Source of the DNA: Spirochaetaceae bacterium
Lineage (GTDB): Bacteria > Spirochaetota > Spirochaetia > DSM-27196 > SKKC01
Length of the DNA stretch: 64,000 bases
Assembly: GCA_007694005.1 (NCBI GenBank)
Contig: RECN01000071.1
Location: 1-64,000 of the forward strand
Direction: 5' to 3'
A model generated the notes under the pieces. That model did not search any database. It saw nothing but the letters and a program-made list of their open reading frames with translations, and had not been told where the DNA came from. Position numbers and translations under genes: made by a program. How positions within the stretch are numbered: position 1 is the stretch's first letter; each line of letters opens with the position of its first letter. Shown in pieces: positions 55,039 to 63,712 of the stretch.

Positions 55039-56118
55039 ATGATGCCACGGATCATCCGTTTCCGACAACGCTCTGTTTTAGCGCCTGCCCTCTGTGCCCT
55101 GCTCGCTGTCGCGTGCTCGCCCCCGCGGGATCTGAGACCCGACCTGAACCTGGATGTCTGGCCCCCGCGACTATTTTCGGTCGCCATGGCGGCTCCGCAG
55201 GAACTCGTCCTTGAGTTCGACAAGCCGGTGACCGTCGTCGCCGACTCGCTCGCAGTCGAGCTGTTCGATGAAACCTCGGACAACACGGATGATGATGCAC
55301 CCGGCATACGCGTCGCACTCGACGGTGAATCGCAGGTGCGCCTCGCCTTTGACCGGCCGACCCGCCCCGGGATCCGCTATTCGGTCGGTGCGGCGGTTGA
55401 GGACACGCGCGGCAACAGCCTGCAGCTGGTAGCCTTTGCCTACGGCTATAACGACCGCGTTCCGCAGCTTCAGATCAACGAGTTCATAACGCGGCGCAGT
55501 GCAAACCATCCGGAGATGGCCGAAGTCCTCGTTCTCTCCGACGGAAACCTCGGCGGACTCACGGTGACCAACGGTACGAAGAGCGACTACATAGACCGAT
55601 TCATCTTCCCGTCGGTCGAAGTCAGTGCGGGTGAGTTCATCCTTCTGCATTTCCGTCCCGAAGGCGCGGAACACGAGATATCCGAGTTCGGAGACGAAAT
55701 CGACCTTTCAGGAGGACTGAATGCACAGGATCACGCGCGGGATATCTGGATACCCGGTGCGGCAGGGCTCCCGGGGAACAACGGCGTGCTCGCAATCTGG
55801 GAACACCCGGCCGGACCGCCGATCGATGCGGTGGCGTGGACAAACCGCACCTCAGCGAGTGATGAGCGCTACAGAGGTTTCGGGAGCGCCCGAATGGAAA
55901 GCCGGGTGCAGGAACTCGTTGACACCGGAGCGTGGGTCATAGAGGGCGTACGCCCGCGTCCTGAGGATCTTATCTGGATAGACTATTCAACGGCGACGCG
56001 AAGCATGAATCGAAGCCCCGGAGCGGCTAACACACGCTCCGCGACTGACTGGCATACCGCGCCGACGAGGGGATCAAGCTGGGGAGAAGAAAACACGACT
56101 GAGGTGCACATGCCCTGA
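55039..56118 (+). CDS. lipoprotein with lamin-tail-like domain
   Basis: A 359-residue lipoprotein (lipobox LLAVACS) with an Ig-like N-terminal domain (PPRLFSVAMAAPQELVLEFD, RLAFDRPTRPGIRYSV) and a central region of lamin-tail type (LQINEFITRRSANHPEMAEVLV, GEFILLHFRPEG, LPGNNGVLAIWEHP). LTD-bearing proteins are typical surface or periplasmic proteins of spirochaetes and bacteroidetes. AAGGAG lies four bases before a GTG (55033) and ten before this ATG, so the start could be six bases earlier. It is convergent with thioredoxin, one base from its stop. Confidence 0.82.
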   Translation: MMPRIIRFRQRSVLAPALCALLAVACSPPRDLRPDLNLDVWPPRLFSVAMAAPQELVLEFDKPVTVVADSLAVELFDETSDNTDDDAPGIRVALDGESQVRLAFDRPTRPGIRYSVGAAVEDTRGNSLQLVAFAYGYNDRVPQLQINEFITRRSANHPEMAEVLVLSDGNLGGLTVTNGTKSDYIDRFIFPSVEVSAGEFILLHFRPEGAEHEISEFGDEIDLSGGLNAQDHARDIWIPGAAGLPGNNGVLAIWEHPAGPPIDAVAWTNRTSASDERYRGFGSARMESRVQELVDTGAWVIEGVRPRPEDLIWIDYSTATRSMNRSPGAANTRSATDWHTAPTRGSSWGEENTTEVHMP

Positions 56119-56119
56119 A

Positions 56120-56437
56120 CTAAAGAACGGACTTGAGCATGTCCTCTATCTGTGGCCTCGGAACCGCACCAACCTGCTGCTTGACGACTTCGCCGTCTTT
56201 CATGAGCAGAAGAGTAGGTATACTGACGATGTTGTACTTGCTCGCAAGCTCCTGCTGCGAATCCACATCGACCTTTCCTATCGTGAGCTTGCCCTCGTAT
56301 TCTTTGGCAAGTTCTTCGAGCACCGGGGCAACCATCTTGCAGGGCATGCACCAGTCGGCCCAGAAATCGAGCAGAACGGGTACGTCCGAGTTCGCGACTT
56401 CGTCTTCAAAATTGTCTTTGGTTACTGTTACTTCCAT
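56120..56437 (-). CDS. trxA: thioredoxin
   Basis: Small thiol-disulfide reductant. The 105-residue product has the active site FWADWCMPCKM (WCMPC where most thioredoxins have WCGPC), followed by the cis-proline SIPTLLLMKDG. I start at the ATG at 56437 after GGAGAG; the track begins 14 codons earlier. It follows trpA by 48 bp with no visible terminator, so some trp transcripts may run into it. Confidence 0.95.
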   Translation of the reverse strand: MEVTVTKDNFEDEVANSDVPVLLDFWADWCMPCKMVAPVLEELAKEYEGKLTIGKVDVDSQQELASKYNIVSIPTLLLMKDGEVVKQQVGAVPRPQIEDMLKSVL

Positions 56438-56485
56438 GATCTCTCCATTGTACTGCTTTGCCGCCCGACCATCAATCAAACGCGC

Positions 56486-57235
56486 TCATTTCCTTCCCAG
56501 AAGCGACTCAGCCCGCTCTTTTACCGCCTCGTAGACGCCGCCACCCGACGCCGCGGCTATCGTCCGTACGAAGGCGCTCCCGACAACCGCTGCCTCACAG
56601 TGCGGTGCGAGGGCCTGCACCTGTTCTGCGTCCTGTATGCCGAAACCCGCGAAGATCTTCGTGCCCGAAGCTCCAAGCTTCTCGAGGAAGCCCATGTTCA
56701 ACGCTCCGAGCTCGGTGCGACTCCCGGTCGTCCCGGTCCGAAGCGCCACGTAGGTGTACTCAGGCCGTGTCGACAGCGCGAGGTCCACGCGCGTATCGGT
56801 CGAGGTCGCCACGAGCACCGGCACACAGGCTATCCCTGCGTCGCGGCAGGCCGTGTACAGGCCTTCGTCGTAATCCGGCGGCAGGTCGGGAACAATGAGC
56901 CCTGCCACTCCGTGTTCCTGCGCACGCGCGACGAAGGCCTGTACCCCCGGTCGGTATATCAGGCTCGCGTAGCTCATGAGAAAGATCGGAATGTCGGTGA
57001 AGCTTCTGATCTCGTCGAGGAAGGCAAAGCCGTCGGCCACGGTAAAACCGGCTTCAAGCGCGTCGCTGCACGCAGCCTGTATCGCCGGCCCGTCGGCGGT
57101 CGGATCGGAGAAGGGAAACTGCACCTCGAGGTAGGAAACGCCAGCGTCGACGAGTCCCCGGACCGCGTCCATGCTCTGCGCACGGTCGGGATACCAGGGA
57201 ATGACGTGTGCCATGATCCGTGTCGTGTCACTCAT
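56486..57235 (-). CDS. trpA: tryptophan synthase alpha chain
   Basis: Cleaves indole-3-glycerol phosphate to indole, which is channelled to TrpB. The 249-residue TIM barrel has the catalytic glutamate in YLEVQFPFSDPTADGPAIQ (the usual sequence is ELGxPFSDPxADGP) and the aspartate in ADGP, with GFGIQDAEQV and GSAFVRTI for phosphate binding. The start overlaps the trpB stop (ATGA). The LEVQFPF variant is a divergence from the enterobacterial form. Confidence 0.96.
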   Translation of the reverse strand: MSDTTRIMAHVIPWYPDRAQSMDAVRGLVDAGVSYLEVQFPFSDPTADGPAIQAACSDALEAGFTVADGFAFLDEIRSFTDIPIFLMSYASLIYRPGVQAFVARAQEHGVAGLIVPDLPPDYDEGLYTACRDAGIACVPVLVATSTDTRVDLALSTRPEYTYVALRTGTTGSRTELGALNMGFLEKLGASGTKIFAGFGIQDAEQVQALAPHCEAAVVGSAFVRTIAAASGGGVYEAVKERAESLLGRK

Positions 57236-58455
57236 AGACTCTCAACCTCCCGGGTCAGAAACTCTTTCCAGCGCTCTGCGTCCAGTTCACGCGCGGTAAT
57301 AAAGAGGTCCTTGTCTCCCCGTCCACTCATGTTGATGACGACCGCGTCGTCGGGCGTAAGCTCCTTCGCGCGCTTTATGGCCACCATGCCCGCGTGTGCG
57401 CTTTCCAGCGCGAATATCACGCCTTCCTTCCGCGCGAAGTACTGAAGCCCCTCGAGCGCCTCGGCGTCGGTCGCCCGCTCAAAACGCACGCGACCGGTCT
57501 GCCCGAGATGCGCGAGCTGCGGCCCGACCCCGGGATAGTCGAGGCCTGCGCTCACCGAATGCGTCGGCATGACCTGCCCGTCGTTGTCAAGGAGAAAGAG
57601 ACTGCGGTAGCCCTGAACGATGCCCGGTGTGCCGAGGCCGTTCATGCGCGCGGCGTGATCGCCCTGTGCAGGCCCCCGTCCGCCTGCTTCCACGCCGATG
57701 AGTTCGGGTTCGCTCTGATCGATGTAAGGAGAGAAGAAGCCCATGGCGTTTGATCCGCCTCCGACACAGGTCACGAGCGTCGTCGGCCGCACACCGAGGT
57801 CTGAAAGCTGCGACACGACTTCTGTTCCTATTACGCTCTGAAACTCCCTGACCATGTCGGGAAATGGACTCGGGCCGAGGGCGCTTCCAAGCAGGTAGTG
57901 TGTGTCGGCGAAGTTGGCCGACCAGTCGCGCATGGCCTCGTTTACCGCGTCCTTGAGCGTGCGGGCGCCCGATGTTACCGGGACGACTTCTGCTCCGTAC
58001 ATCTCCATCCAGAACACGTTGGGTTTCTGACGCCGCATGTCGACTTCACCCATGTAGACCCGGCACTGCAGCCCGAGCTTCGCACAGACTGCCGCGGTTG
58101 CCACTCCGTGCTGCCCGGCGCCGGTCTCGGCGATGATGCGGGGTTTACCCATGCGTTTTGCGAGAAGCGCCTGCCCGAGCGCGTTGTTGATCTTGTGGGC
58201 GCCTGTTGCAGCGAGCCCTTCGAGCTTGATGTAGACCTGCGCGCCTCCCACGTCCCGGGTCACGTTCTCCGCGTGCAGAAGCGGCGTCGGTCGCCCGACG
58301 TAGCTCGCGAGCAGACGATGAAACTCGCTCATGAAGGCCTCGTCCGACAGCGCCTCGACGAAGGCACCCTCGAGCTCGTCGAGCGGCGAACGAAGCACCT
58401 CTGCTACGTAGCGGCCCCCGAACTCGCCGAAAAAGTCGTTGTACAACTGCTTCAT
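57232..58455 (-). CDS. trpB: tryptophan synthase beta chain
   Basis: PLP enzyme that joins indole and serine to make tryptophan. The 407-residue protein has GGRYVAEVL at the N terminus, the PLP lysine in TGAHKINNALGQALLAKRM, ETGAGQHGVATAAVCA and the phosphate loop CVGGGSNAMGFF. It is the standard TrpB1 form that pairs with TrpA. It overlaps trpCF and trpA by four bases each. Confidence 0.97.
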   Translation of the reverse strand: MKQLYNDFFGEFGGRYVAEVLRSPLDELEGAFVEALSDEAFMSEFHRLLASYVGRPTPLLHAENVTRDVGGAQVYIKLEGLAATGAHKINNALGQALLAKRMGKPRIIAETGAGQHGVATAAVCAKLGLQCRVYMGEVDMRRQKPNVFWMEMYGAEVVPVTSGARTLKDAVNEAMRDWSANFADTHYLLGSALGPSPFPDMVREFQSVIGTEVVSQLSDLGVRPTTLVTCVGGGSNAMGFFSPYIDQSEPELIGVEAGGRGPAQGDHAARMNGLGTPGIVQGYRSLFLLDNDGQVMPTHSVSAGLDYPGVGPQLAHLGQTGRVRFERATDAEALEGLQYFARKEGVIFALESAHAGMVAIKRAKELTPDDAVVINMSGRGDKDLFITARELDAERWKEFLTREVESL

Positions 58456-59924
58456 ACCGATGCCTCCTGAGCGATTGCCGCTTCGATCTCCGTGAACAGC
58501 GTTCGTATTTTCTGTGCGTCCTTGTATCCCGTTTCGTCCTCGAGCCCGCTTGAAACATCGACAAGCTCCGGGCCGAAGCGCCGCACAAGCTCGCGTACGT
58601 TGTCGGGCCTGATGCCCCCGGCGACCCAGAGCGGCCCCTGCGCGCAGACCGCTTCGAGGATTTCCGGGTCGAGTCTCCGACCCGTCCCTCCCCGCGCGTC
58701 CCGACTGTAGGCGTCAACGAGACAGCGCGGACAGTAGAACTCGCCAAGCCCCTGCGCGTCGTCGGGCGTGCGAAGCTGCATTGCCTTGTAGTAAGGGAAG
58801 GCAAGAGGTGCGCACTCATGCGGTTCTTCATCACCGTGCAGCTGCACCGCGTCCAGATAACCGTCTGCGAGTAGCTCCTGCACCTCAAGCGGAAGCACCG
58901 CCTCGGCGTCCTTCCCGTCACGCGCGACGACAACCGCAACCTTCAGCGCGTCGAGCCCCGCGCACTCTCTGACGCAGGCCGCGCTGCTGCGACGCGGGCT
59001 TTCGGCGAAGACAAAGCCCAGAAGGTCGGCACCGGCTTCCACCGCCACCGCAGCGTCTGAGGCGCGCATTATGCCGCAGACCTTGACCCAGGGGCGCCGG
59101 TGCCGTTTCGCGGTGAGGCGGTACCAGAACCCGGTGGGGACGCCGGCCGCCGGAGGCGCGCCGAGCGCGAGGCCGCGTTTGATCGCGGGGATGCGCGTAT
59201 GGTCGCGCACCACCGACTCACCGACGAGCACACCGCTGAATCCCGACTGTGAGGCGAGTGCGGCCTGCTCCTCTTCGAAGATCCCCGACTCGTAGACGAC
59301 GCTGCAGGGCCAGTCTATCGCGTGGCGGACCCGCACGGGTCCGAGTGGATCTATGCGGAAGGTCTTGAGGTCGCGGGCGTTTACCCCGACGAGCCCGGGC
59401 TTAAGCGGTGCAACGCGCCGGGCCTCGCGTTCATCGTGCACCTCTAGCAGAGCGTCCATGCCGAGTTCGCTCGCCCGCCGGTACATGGCCGACAGCTCGT
59501 CGTCAGACAGGAGCGAGGCTATGAGCAGGATGCAGTCGGCACCGGCGCGGTAGGAGTACTCGACGTCGGTCAAGTCGAGCAGGAAGTCCTTGCGGAGCAC
59601 TGGTAGATCGGGGAAGGTCTTCTTGACGACCATGAGGTCGGTCAGGTTGCCGCCAAAGTGATCCTCTTCGGTGAGAATCGAGATCGCATCCGCGCCGAGC
59701 TCGCGGTAGGTCCCTGCGAGCCGTACCGGCTGTATGCTCCCGTCTATGGTTCCCCGCGAGGGGCTTTTGCGCTTGATTTCGCAGATCACAAAGTTCGATC
59801 GTGGGAATGGCACTACGGGGTGCATGCGCTCGGCCGGAACGAGGGACGCGAGGCTGTAGCCTTCGGCTGCAACGCGCTCCCGGCGTTTTGTAGCGATGCG
59901 GGTCAGAATATCTACGTCGCTCAT
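58452..59924 (-). CDS. trpCF: fused indole-3-glycerol-phosphate synthase / phosphoribosylanthranilate isomerase
   Basis: A 490-residue bifunctional enzyme. Residues about 1-255 are TrpC (KRKSPSRGTIDGS, ADAISILTEEDHFGG, LRKDFLLD, VGVNARDLKTF, SGIF). Residues about 270-490 are TrpF (WVKVCGIMRASDAAVAVEAGADLLGFVFAESPRR, then VDVSSGLED). The order TrpC-TrpF is the same as in the E. coli fusion. The first codons overlap trpGD (ATGA). Confidence 0.96.
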   Translation of the reverse strand: MSDVDILTRIATKRRERVAAEGYSLASLVPAERMHPVVPFPRSNFVICEIKRKSPSRGTIDGSIQPVRLAGTYRELGADAISILTEEDHFGGNLTDLMVVKKTFPDLPVLRKDFLLDLTDVEYSYRAGADCILLIASLLSDDELSAMYRRASELGMDALLEVHDEREARRVAPLKPGLVGVNARDLKTFRIDPLGPVRVRHAIDWPCSVVYESGIFEEEQAALASQSGFSGVLVGESVVRDHTRIPAIKRGLALGAPPAAGVPTGFWYRLTAKRHRRPWVKVCGIMRASDAAVAVEAGADLLGFVFAESPRRSSAACVRECAGLDALKVAVVVARDGKDAEAVLPLEVQELLADGYLDAVQLHGDEEPHECAPLAFPYYKAMQLRTPDDAQGLGEFYCPRCLVDAYSRDARGGTGRRLDPEILEAVCAQGPLWVAGGIRPDNVRELVRRFGPELVDVSSGLEDETGYKDAQKIRTLFTEIEAAIAQEASV

Positions 59925-61537
59925 GCCGCCCCCTCGTCGGGTGTCGTTCCGTGTGACCGCGACAGTATCGTGTTGATGCGATCCGCCGCAGACCCGTTGG
60001 CAAGCGCCGTTTTGACCCGCGCGACCCCGTCGGCGAGGTCGGCGGCTATTCCGGCAACCCAGAGCGCCGCACCGGCGTTCAGAAGCACCGCGTCGCGTAC
60101 CGCCGCCGGACCGGAGCCTGCAAGAAGCTCGCGCGCCATAGCGGCGTTTTCTTCGGCCGTGCCGCCGGCGAGGTCGGCGGTATCGTGGCCGGTTATCCCG
60201 TAGTCGGCCGGGTCGATTTCGAACTCGCGGATGCTGCCGTCAGGCTCGAGCAGGGCCGCAGACGTGATCGCTGCCGGGCTTATCTCGTCAAGGCCGTCGT
60301 GACCGTGGACCACAAGCGCCCGCTTGAGCCCGAGCTCGCGGCCCGCCTCCGCGACGACGCGGCAGAAGCGCGGGTCGAAGACCCCGATCAGCTGGTAGGC
60401 GGCCCCCGCGGGGTTAGAAAGCGGCCCGATGAGATTGAACACGGTCTTGATCTTGAGCTCGCGCCGCGGAACGGCGGCGTGCTTCATGGCGCTGTGATAC
60501 AGGGGCGCGAAGAGAAAGGCGAAGCCCTCAGCCTCGAGAAAGCGCTCGGCTTCCGCCGGTGTCAGGTCAAGGTTCAGACCCAGGGAACGATAGAAGTCCG
60601 CGCTCCCGCTGATGCTCGAGACCGCGCGGTTCCCGTGTTTGGCGACTTTCGCTCCGCAGGCTGCCGCGACGAGCGCGCAGAAACTGGAAATGTTGAAGGT
60701 ACCAAGACCGTCGCCCCCGGTGCCGCAGGTATCAAGCGTCTCTCCGCTCACCGTCACCGGTACGCGTCTGCGCTGCAGCACCGAGGCGCATCCAGCCACC
60801 TCCGACGCGGCTATGCCCTTCGCGTTCAGGCCGACGAGGACCCCGGCGATCTGGGCCGGGGTCAGACTCCCGTCGGTGACCTCTTCCATGAAGCGCTGCG
60901 CTTCGGCAAAGCTCAGGTCCTGCCCGGCTATAATATGATTCAGCGTGCCGGTATAATCGAAGGGATCGCGTCGGTAGCTCAGGAAGGCTCTGAGGACTTC
61001 CTTTCCGGCGGCACTGCCTATGGATTCGGGATGAAACTGCACGCCTTCCACGAGGTACTCCCGGTGGCGCACCCCCATGATCTCATCATCCTGACTTCTG
61101 GCGGTCACCTCGAGCTCGGCCGGGAGACTCTCCGGGTCAATGACGAGGGAGTGGTATCGCATGAAGGTCTCGGCCTTCCCTATGGTCCGGAAGACACCCT
61201 GCCCGTCAAGCCGCATGGGCTCTGCCTTGCCGTGCACGATGCGCTGTGCACCGACGATGCGCCCGCCGAAGGCCTCACCGATCGCCTGGTGCCCGAGGCA
61301 CACCCCGAGTATGGGGATCTCACCGGCAAAGGCCTTGATCAGGTCTATGCTGATGCCAGCCTCAGCCGGACGTCCGGGCCCCGGAGAGATGATGATGCGT
61401 GATGGAGACAGCACACGCACCTCATCCACGGTGATCCGGTCGTTTCTCACCACCTTGACCGCTTCATCGGTGAGTTCGCTGAGATACTGATACAGGTTGT
61501 GGGTAAACGAGTCGTAGTTATCAAGCAGCAGAATCAT
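59921..61537 (-). CDS. trpGD: fused anthranilate synthase glutaminase / anthranilate phosphoribosyltransferase
   Basis: A 538-residue bifunctional enzyme. Residues 1-195 are the TrpG glutaminase (LLLDNYDSFTHNLYQYL, the catalytic cysteine in GVCLGHQAIGEAF, and VQFHPES). Residues about 200-538 are TrpD (TCGTGGDGLGTFNISS, AKHGNRAVSSISGSADFY). This G-D fusion is characteristic of enterobacterial trp operons. It begins three bases after trpE and overlaps trpCF by four bases. Confidence 0.96.
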   Translation of the reverse strand: MILLLDNYDSFTHNLYQYLSELTDEAVKVVRNDRITVDEVRVLSPSRIIISPGPGRPAEAGISIDLIKAFAGEIPILGVCLGHQAIGEAFGGRIVGAQRIVHGKAEPMRLDGQGVFRTIGKAETFMRYHSLVIDPESLPAELEVTARSQDDEIMGVRHREYLVEGVQFHPESIGSAAGKEVLRAFLSYRRDPFDYTGTLNHIIAGQDLSFAEAQRFMEEVTDGSLTPAQIAGVLVGLNAKGIAASEVAGCASVLQRRRVPVTVSGETLDTCGTGGDGLGTFNISSFCALVAAACGAKVAKHGNRAVSSISGSADFYRSLGLNLDLTPAEAERFLEAEGFAFLFAPLYHSAMKHAAVPRRELKIKTVFNLIGPLSNPAGAAYQLIGVFDPRFCRVVAEAGRELGLKRALVVHGHDGLDEISPAAITSAALLEPDGSIREFEIDPADYGITGHDTADLAGGTAEENAAMARELLAGSGPAAVRDAVLLNAGAALWVAGIAADLADGVARVKTALANGSAADRINTILSRSHGTTPDEGAA

Positions 61538-61540
61538 TGC

Positions 61541-62938
61541 CTATACCTCCAGACCGATAGCCCGTGCGAGGGCCGAAAGCTTTTCCTGTGTTTCCTCATA
61601 CTCGCGCTCGGGGGTCGAGTCATAAACTACTCCCGCACCCGCCTGCAGGACCATCGTTTTTCCCGTTTTCATGGCACATCGGATGGCAATACAGGTATCG
61701 AGGTTGCCCCCGGGCTCGACATAGCCGACGACCCCCGCGTAGAAACCCCGACGATGCGGTTCTATCGCATCAAGCGTCTCTATCGCCCGGATCTTCGGCG
61801 CGCCGGAGACCGTACCCGCCGGGAAGGTCGCACGCAGCGCGTGTATGCCGTCGGCCCCCGGCTTCAGCGTTCCACGGGCCTCGCTGACAATGTGCATGAC
61901 CCGGCTGTAGCGCTCTATGCTTAGGAGCTCGGTCAACCGGACCTCGGAACACACCCGCCCTATGTCGTTCCGAGCAAGGTCAACGAGCATGCGGTGCTCG
62001 GCGAGTTCTTTTTCATCCGACAGGAGCTCTTTTTCAAGCGCCTTATCCTCGGCATCCGTCGCCCCGCGCCTGCGCGTCCCGGCAATAGGTCTGATCTGAA
62101 CCTCGCCACCTCTGACCTTCACGTGCACTTCCGGGGAAGCGCCGAAGAGCTGTGTCTCCCCGTAGTCGAGAAAGAACAGGTACGGTGCGGGATTCGCCGT
62201 CCTGAGCCTTCGATACGCCTCAAGGGCCGGAAGCTCGGTCACCGCTTCTACCCTGCGACTCAAGACCGCCTGCAGCAGATTCCCCGCCACAATCTCGTCC
62301 TTCAGCGTTGCCACCCCGTCGATAAAGCGCGCCTTCTCTTTGGGGTCGGCGCCGACTTTCGCCTCGTAGTGCCCGTCGTCGAGGGTCAGGTGCCCGTAAT
62401 CAGCGTCGAGGATGCGCTCGGCGACCCGGTCGACAGCCTCGCGCAGATCAACCTCGTGCTCCGTGTAGTTGACCCCGATCAGGTGAAGCTCATCGGTATA
62501 ATGATCGAAGATGATGAACACGTGACCGAACATGAAGGAGGCAAGCGGATTACCCAGAGGGTCGGGCCGGTCGGCGAGGCGGATCGTGTCGCACTTCGCT
62601 GAGAACTCGTAGGAGAGATAACCGATCCCGCCAGCCGGAAAGGGAACCCCACCCTGCATGGGCTCGTGCTGGTCTGCGATGTAGCGCAGGACGTCGAGGA
62701 TATCGCGCGCCCGGCTTTCCACCCGCCACCGGCGCCGGTCATCCTGCAGGAAGATACCCCGGTCGGTCTCGAAGACGCGGAATGCCTCATCGACCATGAT
62801 CAGAGAGTAGCGCTCCCGACCGTTGTGAAAGGTCGCCGACTCGAGCAAGACCCGTGCGTCGAGCTTTCGGGCGAGGGCAAAAGGGGTAAAACGTTCGCCC
62901 GAGAGCGTTCGTGTAATCGTGTCACTGCGGGTGTCCAT
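61541..62938 (-). CDS. trpE: anthranilate synthase component I
   Basis: Makes anthranilate from chorismate with ammonia from TrpG. The 465-residue protein shows the N-terminal LLES tryptophan-binding motif (ARVLLESATF), indicating feedback inhibition, and the C-terminal chorismate-binding signatures LFGASPEVHV, RPIAGTRRRG, HRMLVDLARNDIGRV and FPAGTVSGAPKIRA. AAGGA lies nine bases before the ATG. It heads the trp operon behind a leader peptide and attenuator. Confidence 0.97.
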   Translation of the reverse strand: MDTRSDTITRTLSGERFTPFALARKLDARVLLESATFHNGRERYSLIMVDEAFRVFETDRGIFLQDDRRRWRVESRARDILDVLRYIADQHEPMQGGVPFPAGGIGYLSYEFSAKCDTIRLADRPDPLGNPLASFMFGHVFIIFDHYTDELHLIGVNYTEHEVDLREAVDRVAERILDADYGHLTLDDGHYEAKVGADPKEKARFIDGVATLKDEIVAGNLLQAVLSRRVEAVTELPALEAYRRLRTANPAPYLFFLDYGETQLFGASPEVHVKVRGGEVQIRPIAGTRRRGATDAEDKALEKELLSDEKELAEHRMLVDLARNDIGRVCSEVRLTELLSIERYSRVMHIVSEARGTLKPGADGIHALRATFPAGTVSGAPKIRAIETLDAIEPHRRGFYAGVVGYVEPGGNLDTCIAIRCAMKTGKTMVLQAGAGVVYDSTPEREYEETQEKLSALARAIGLEV

Positions 62939-62995
62939 GGCGGTCCATCCTTACTGTTCACCACCCTGGTGGTCGCTTTTGGCGCGCCGGAGGCA

Positions 62996-63045
62996 CAAAA
63001 AAAGGCCGCAACCGGTACGCTGAATCGCGTCCACCGGGCGGCCTT
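62996..63045 (-). terminator. trp attenuator (terminator hairpin 3:4)
   Basis: On the minus strand AAGGCCGC-CCGGT pairs with ACCGG-TT-GCGGCC and is followed by seven T, 57 bp before the trpE ATG. It is an intrinsic terminator in front of the operon. Its 5' arm (CCCGGT) can instead pair with ACCGGG upstream. Confidence 0.85.
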
Positions 63046-63092
63046 CTTCGTCACACAGTTTACATGCGTGAAGAGCCCCGGTATTACCGGAG
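63033..63092 (-). promoter_or_regulatory. trp leader alternative hairpins (1:2 and 2:3)
   Basis: Segment 1:2 (63076-63092) is CTCCGG-TAATA-CCGGGG, and it overlaps the last leader-peptide codons. Segment 2:3 (63033-63082) pairs ACCGGG with CCCGGT and TCTTC with GAAGA, enclosing a loop of about 20 bases, and would disrupt the terminator stem. This is the standard layout for ribosome-stalling attenuation. Confidence 0.75.
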
Positions 63093-63137
63093 CCACCAAC
63101 CAGAATTGTGTGTAATGTCTCGCAATTGAGAAATCAT
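63084..63137 (-). CDS. trpL: trp operon leader peptide
   Basis: A 17-codon ORF (MISQLRDITHNSGWWLR) that ends immediately before and into the 1:2 hairpin. It has tandem Trp codons three and four positions from its stop, like TrpL of enterobacteria ([14 protein letters not shown]). It is too short for the ORF track. There is no clear Shine-Dalgarno, and its ATG lies about ten bases after the proposed -10 box, so the leader is nearly leaderless. Stalling at the Trp codons when tryptophan is scarce would favour the antiterminator. Confidence 0.8.
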   Translation of the reverse strand: MISQLRDITHNSGWWLR

Positions 63138-63147
63138 CGTGGTTCTG

Positions 63148-63177
63148 AAATTACCCGCGAGATTGGTAATGTGTCAA
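63148..63177 (-). promoter_or_regulatory. trp operon promoter
   Basis: Minus strand TTGACA (perfect), 18 bp, TAATTT (three of six). Transcription would start just before the leader-peptide ATG. The -35 box is 11 bp from the stop codon of the toxin gene. Confidence 0.65.
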
Positions 63178-63188
63178 GATGTGGGGGG

Positions 63189-63458
63189 TTAATCGTAATG
63201 GCTCCACATCCGAATTACTTTAACGACTTTCAAGATATCGTCGACTTGATAGACGATACGGTGCTGTATGTTGATGCGTCGGGAATACGACCCACTGAGA
63301 TCCCCGAGTAGCTTCTCAAAAGGAGGATACTCAGAAAATGGGTTCTCGCGTAACAGCTCAAGAATCCGCTCTGCATTGGGCCGAAGACTGGAGGCTGACA
63401 GTTTTTTCGCGTCTTTTAATGCTTGTTTTGTGAATACGAGACGGTACACCGAATGCAT
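63189..63458 (-). CDS. YoeB/Txe-type toxin (RelE superfamily)
   Basis: An 89-residue mRNA interferase of the YoeB/Txe family. It shows LVFTKQALKDAKKL at the N terminus, LLRENPFSEYPPFEKLLGDLSGSYSRRINIQHRIVYQVD, and ends VKVIRMWSHYD, which is the conserved YoeB C terminus (catalytic His/Tyr). In the family the toxin cleaves ribosome-bound mRNA. Its ATG follows directly on the antitoxin stop (TAGATG). It ends just before the trp promoter. Confidence 0.9.
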   Translation of the reverse strand: MHSVYRLVFTKQALKDAKKLSASSLRPNAERILELLRENPFSEYPPFEKLLGDLSGSYSRRINIQHRIVYQVDDILKVVKVIRMWSHYD

Positions 63459-63701
63459 CTACCACTCGATGGCATCCGAGCATTCGTCCAGGGGAGTTTG
63501 CATTCCTTCAAGAATAGATTCACGCATACCTGGTATAGCCGTCAGTGCGAGTGTTGCTTCGATATTGTTCCAGTCCTCGTCGGAAACCAGAACAGCTGCA
63601 CCGTTTTTTCCAGTGATCTGTATCGGTCGATGCGACTCTCTGACCTGTTGGACGATCTTGAAGAGGTCCTTTCGGGCGTTCGTTATGTTGATTGAATCCA
63701 T
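63459..63701 (-). CDS. YefM/Phd-type antitoxin
   Basis: An 80-residue antitoxin. The N-terminal YefM DNA-binding domain is MDSINITNARKDLFKIVQQV and ITGKNGAAVLVSDEDWNNIEATL; the C-terminal half (GMRESILEGM) binds the toxin. I choose the ATG at 63701, which has AGGA seven bases upstream. The track start ten codons earlier lies over the operator hexamers. Confidence 0.9.
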   Translation of the reverse strand: MDSINITNARKDLFKIVQQVRESHRPIQITGKNGAAVLVSDEDWNNIEATLALTAIPGMRESILEGMQTPLDECSDAIEW

Positions 63702-63712
63702 TGAAGACATCC

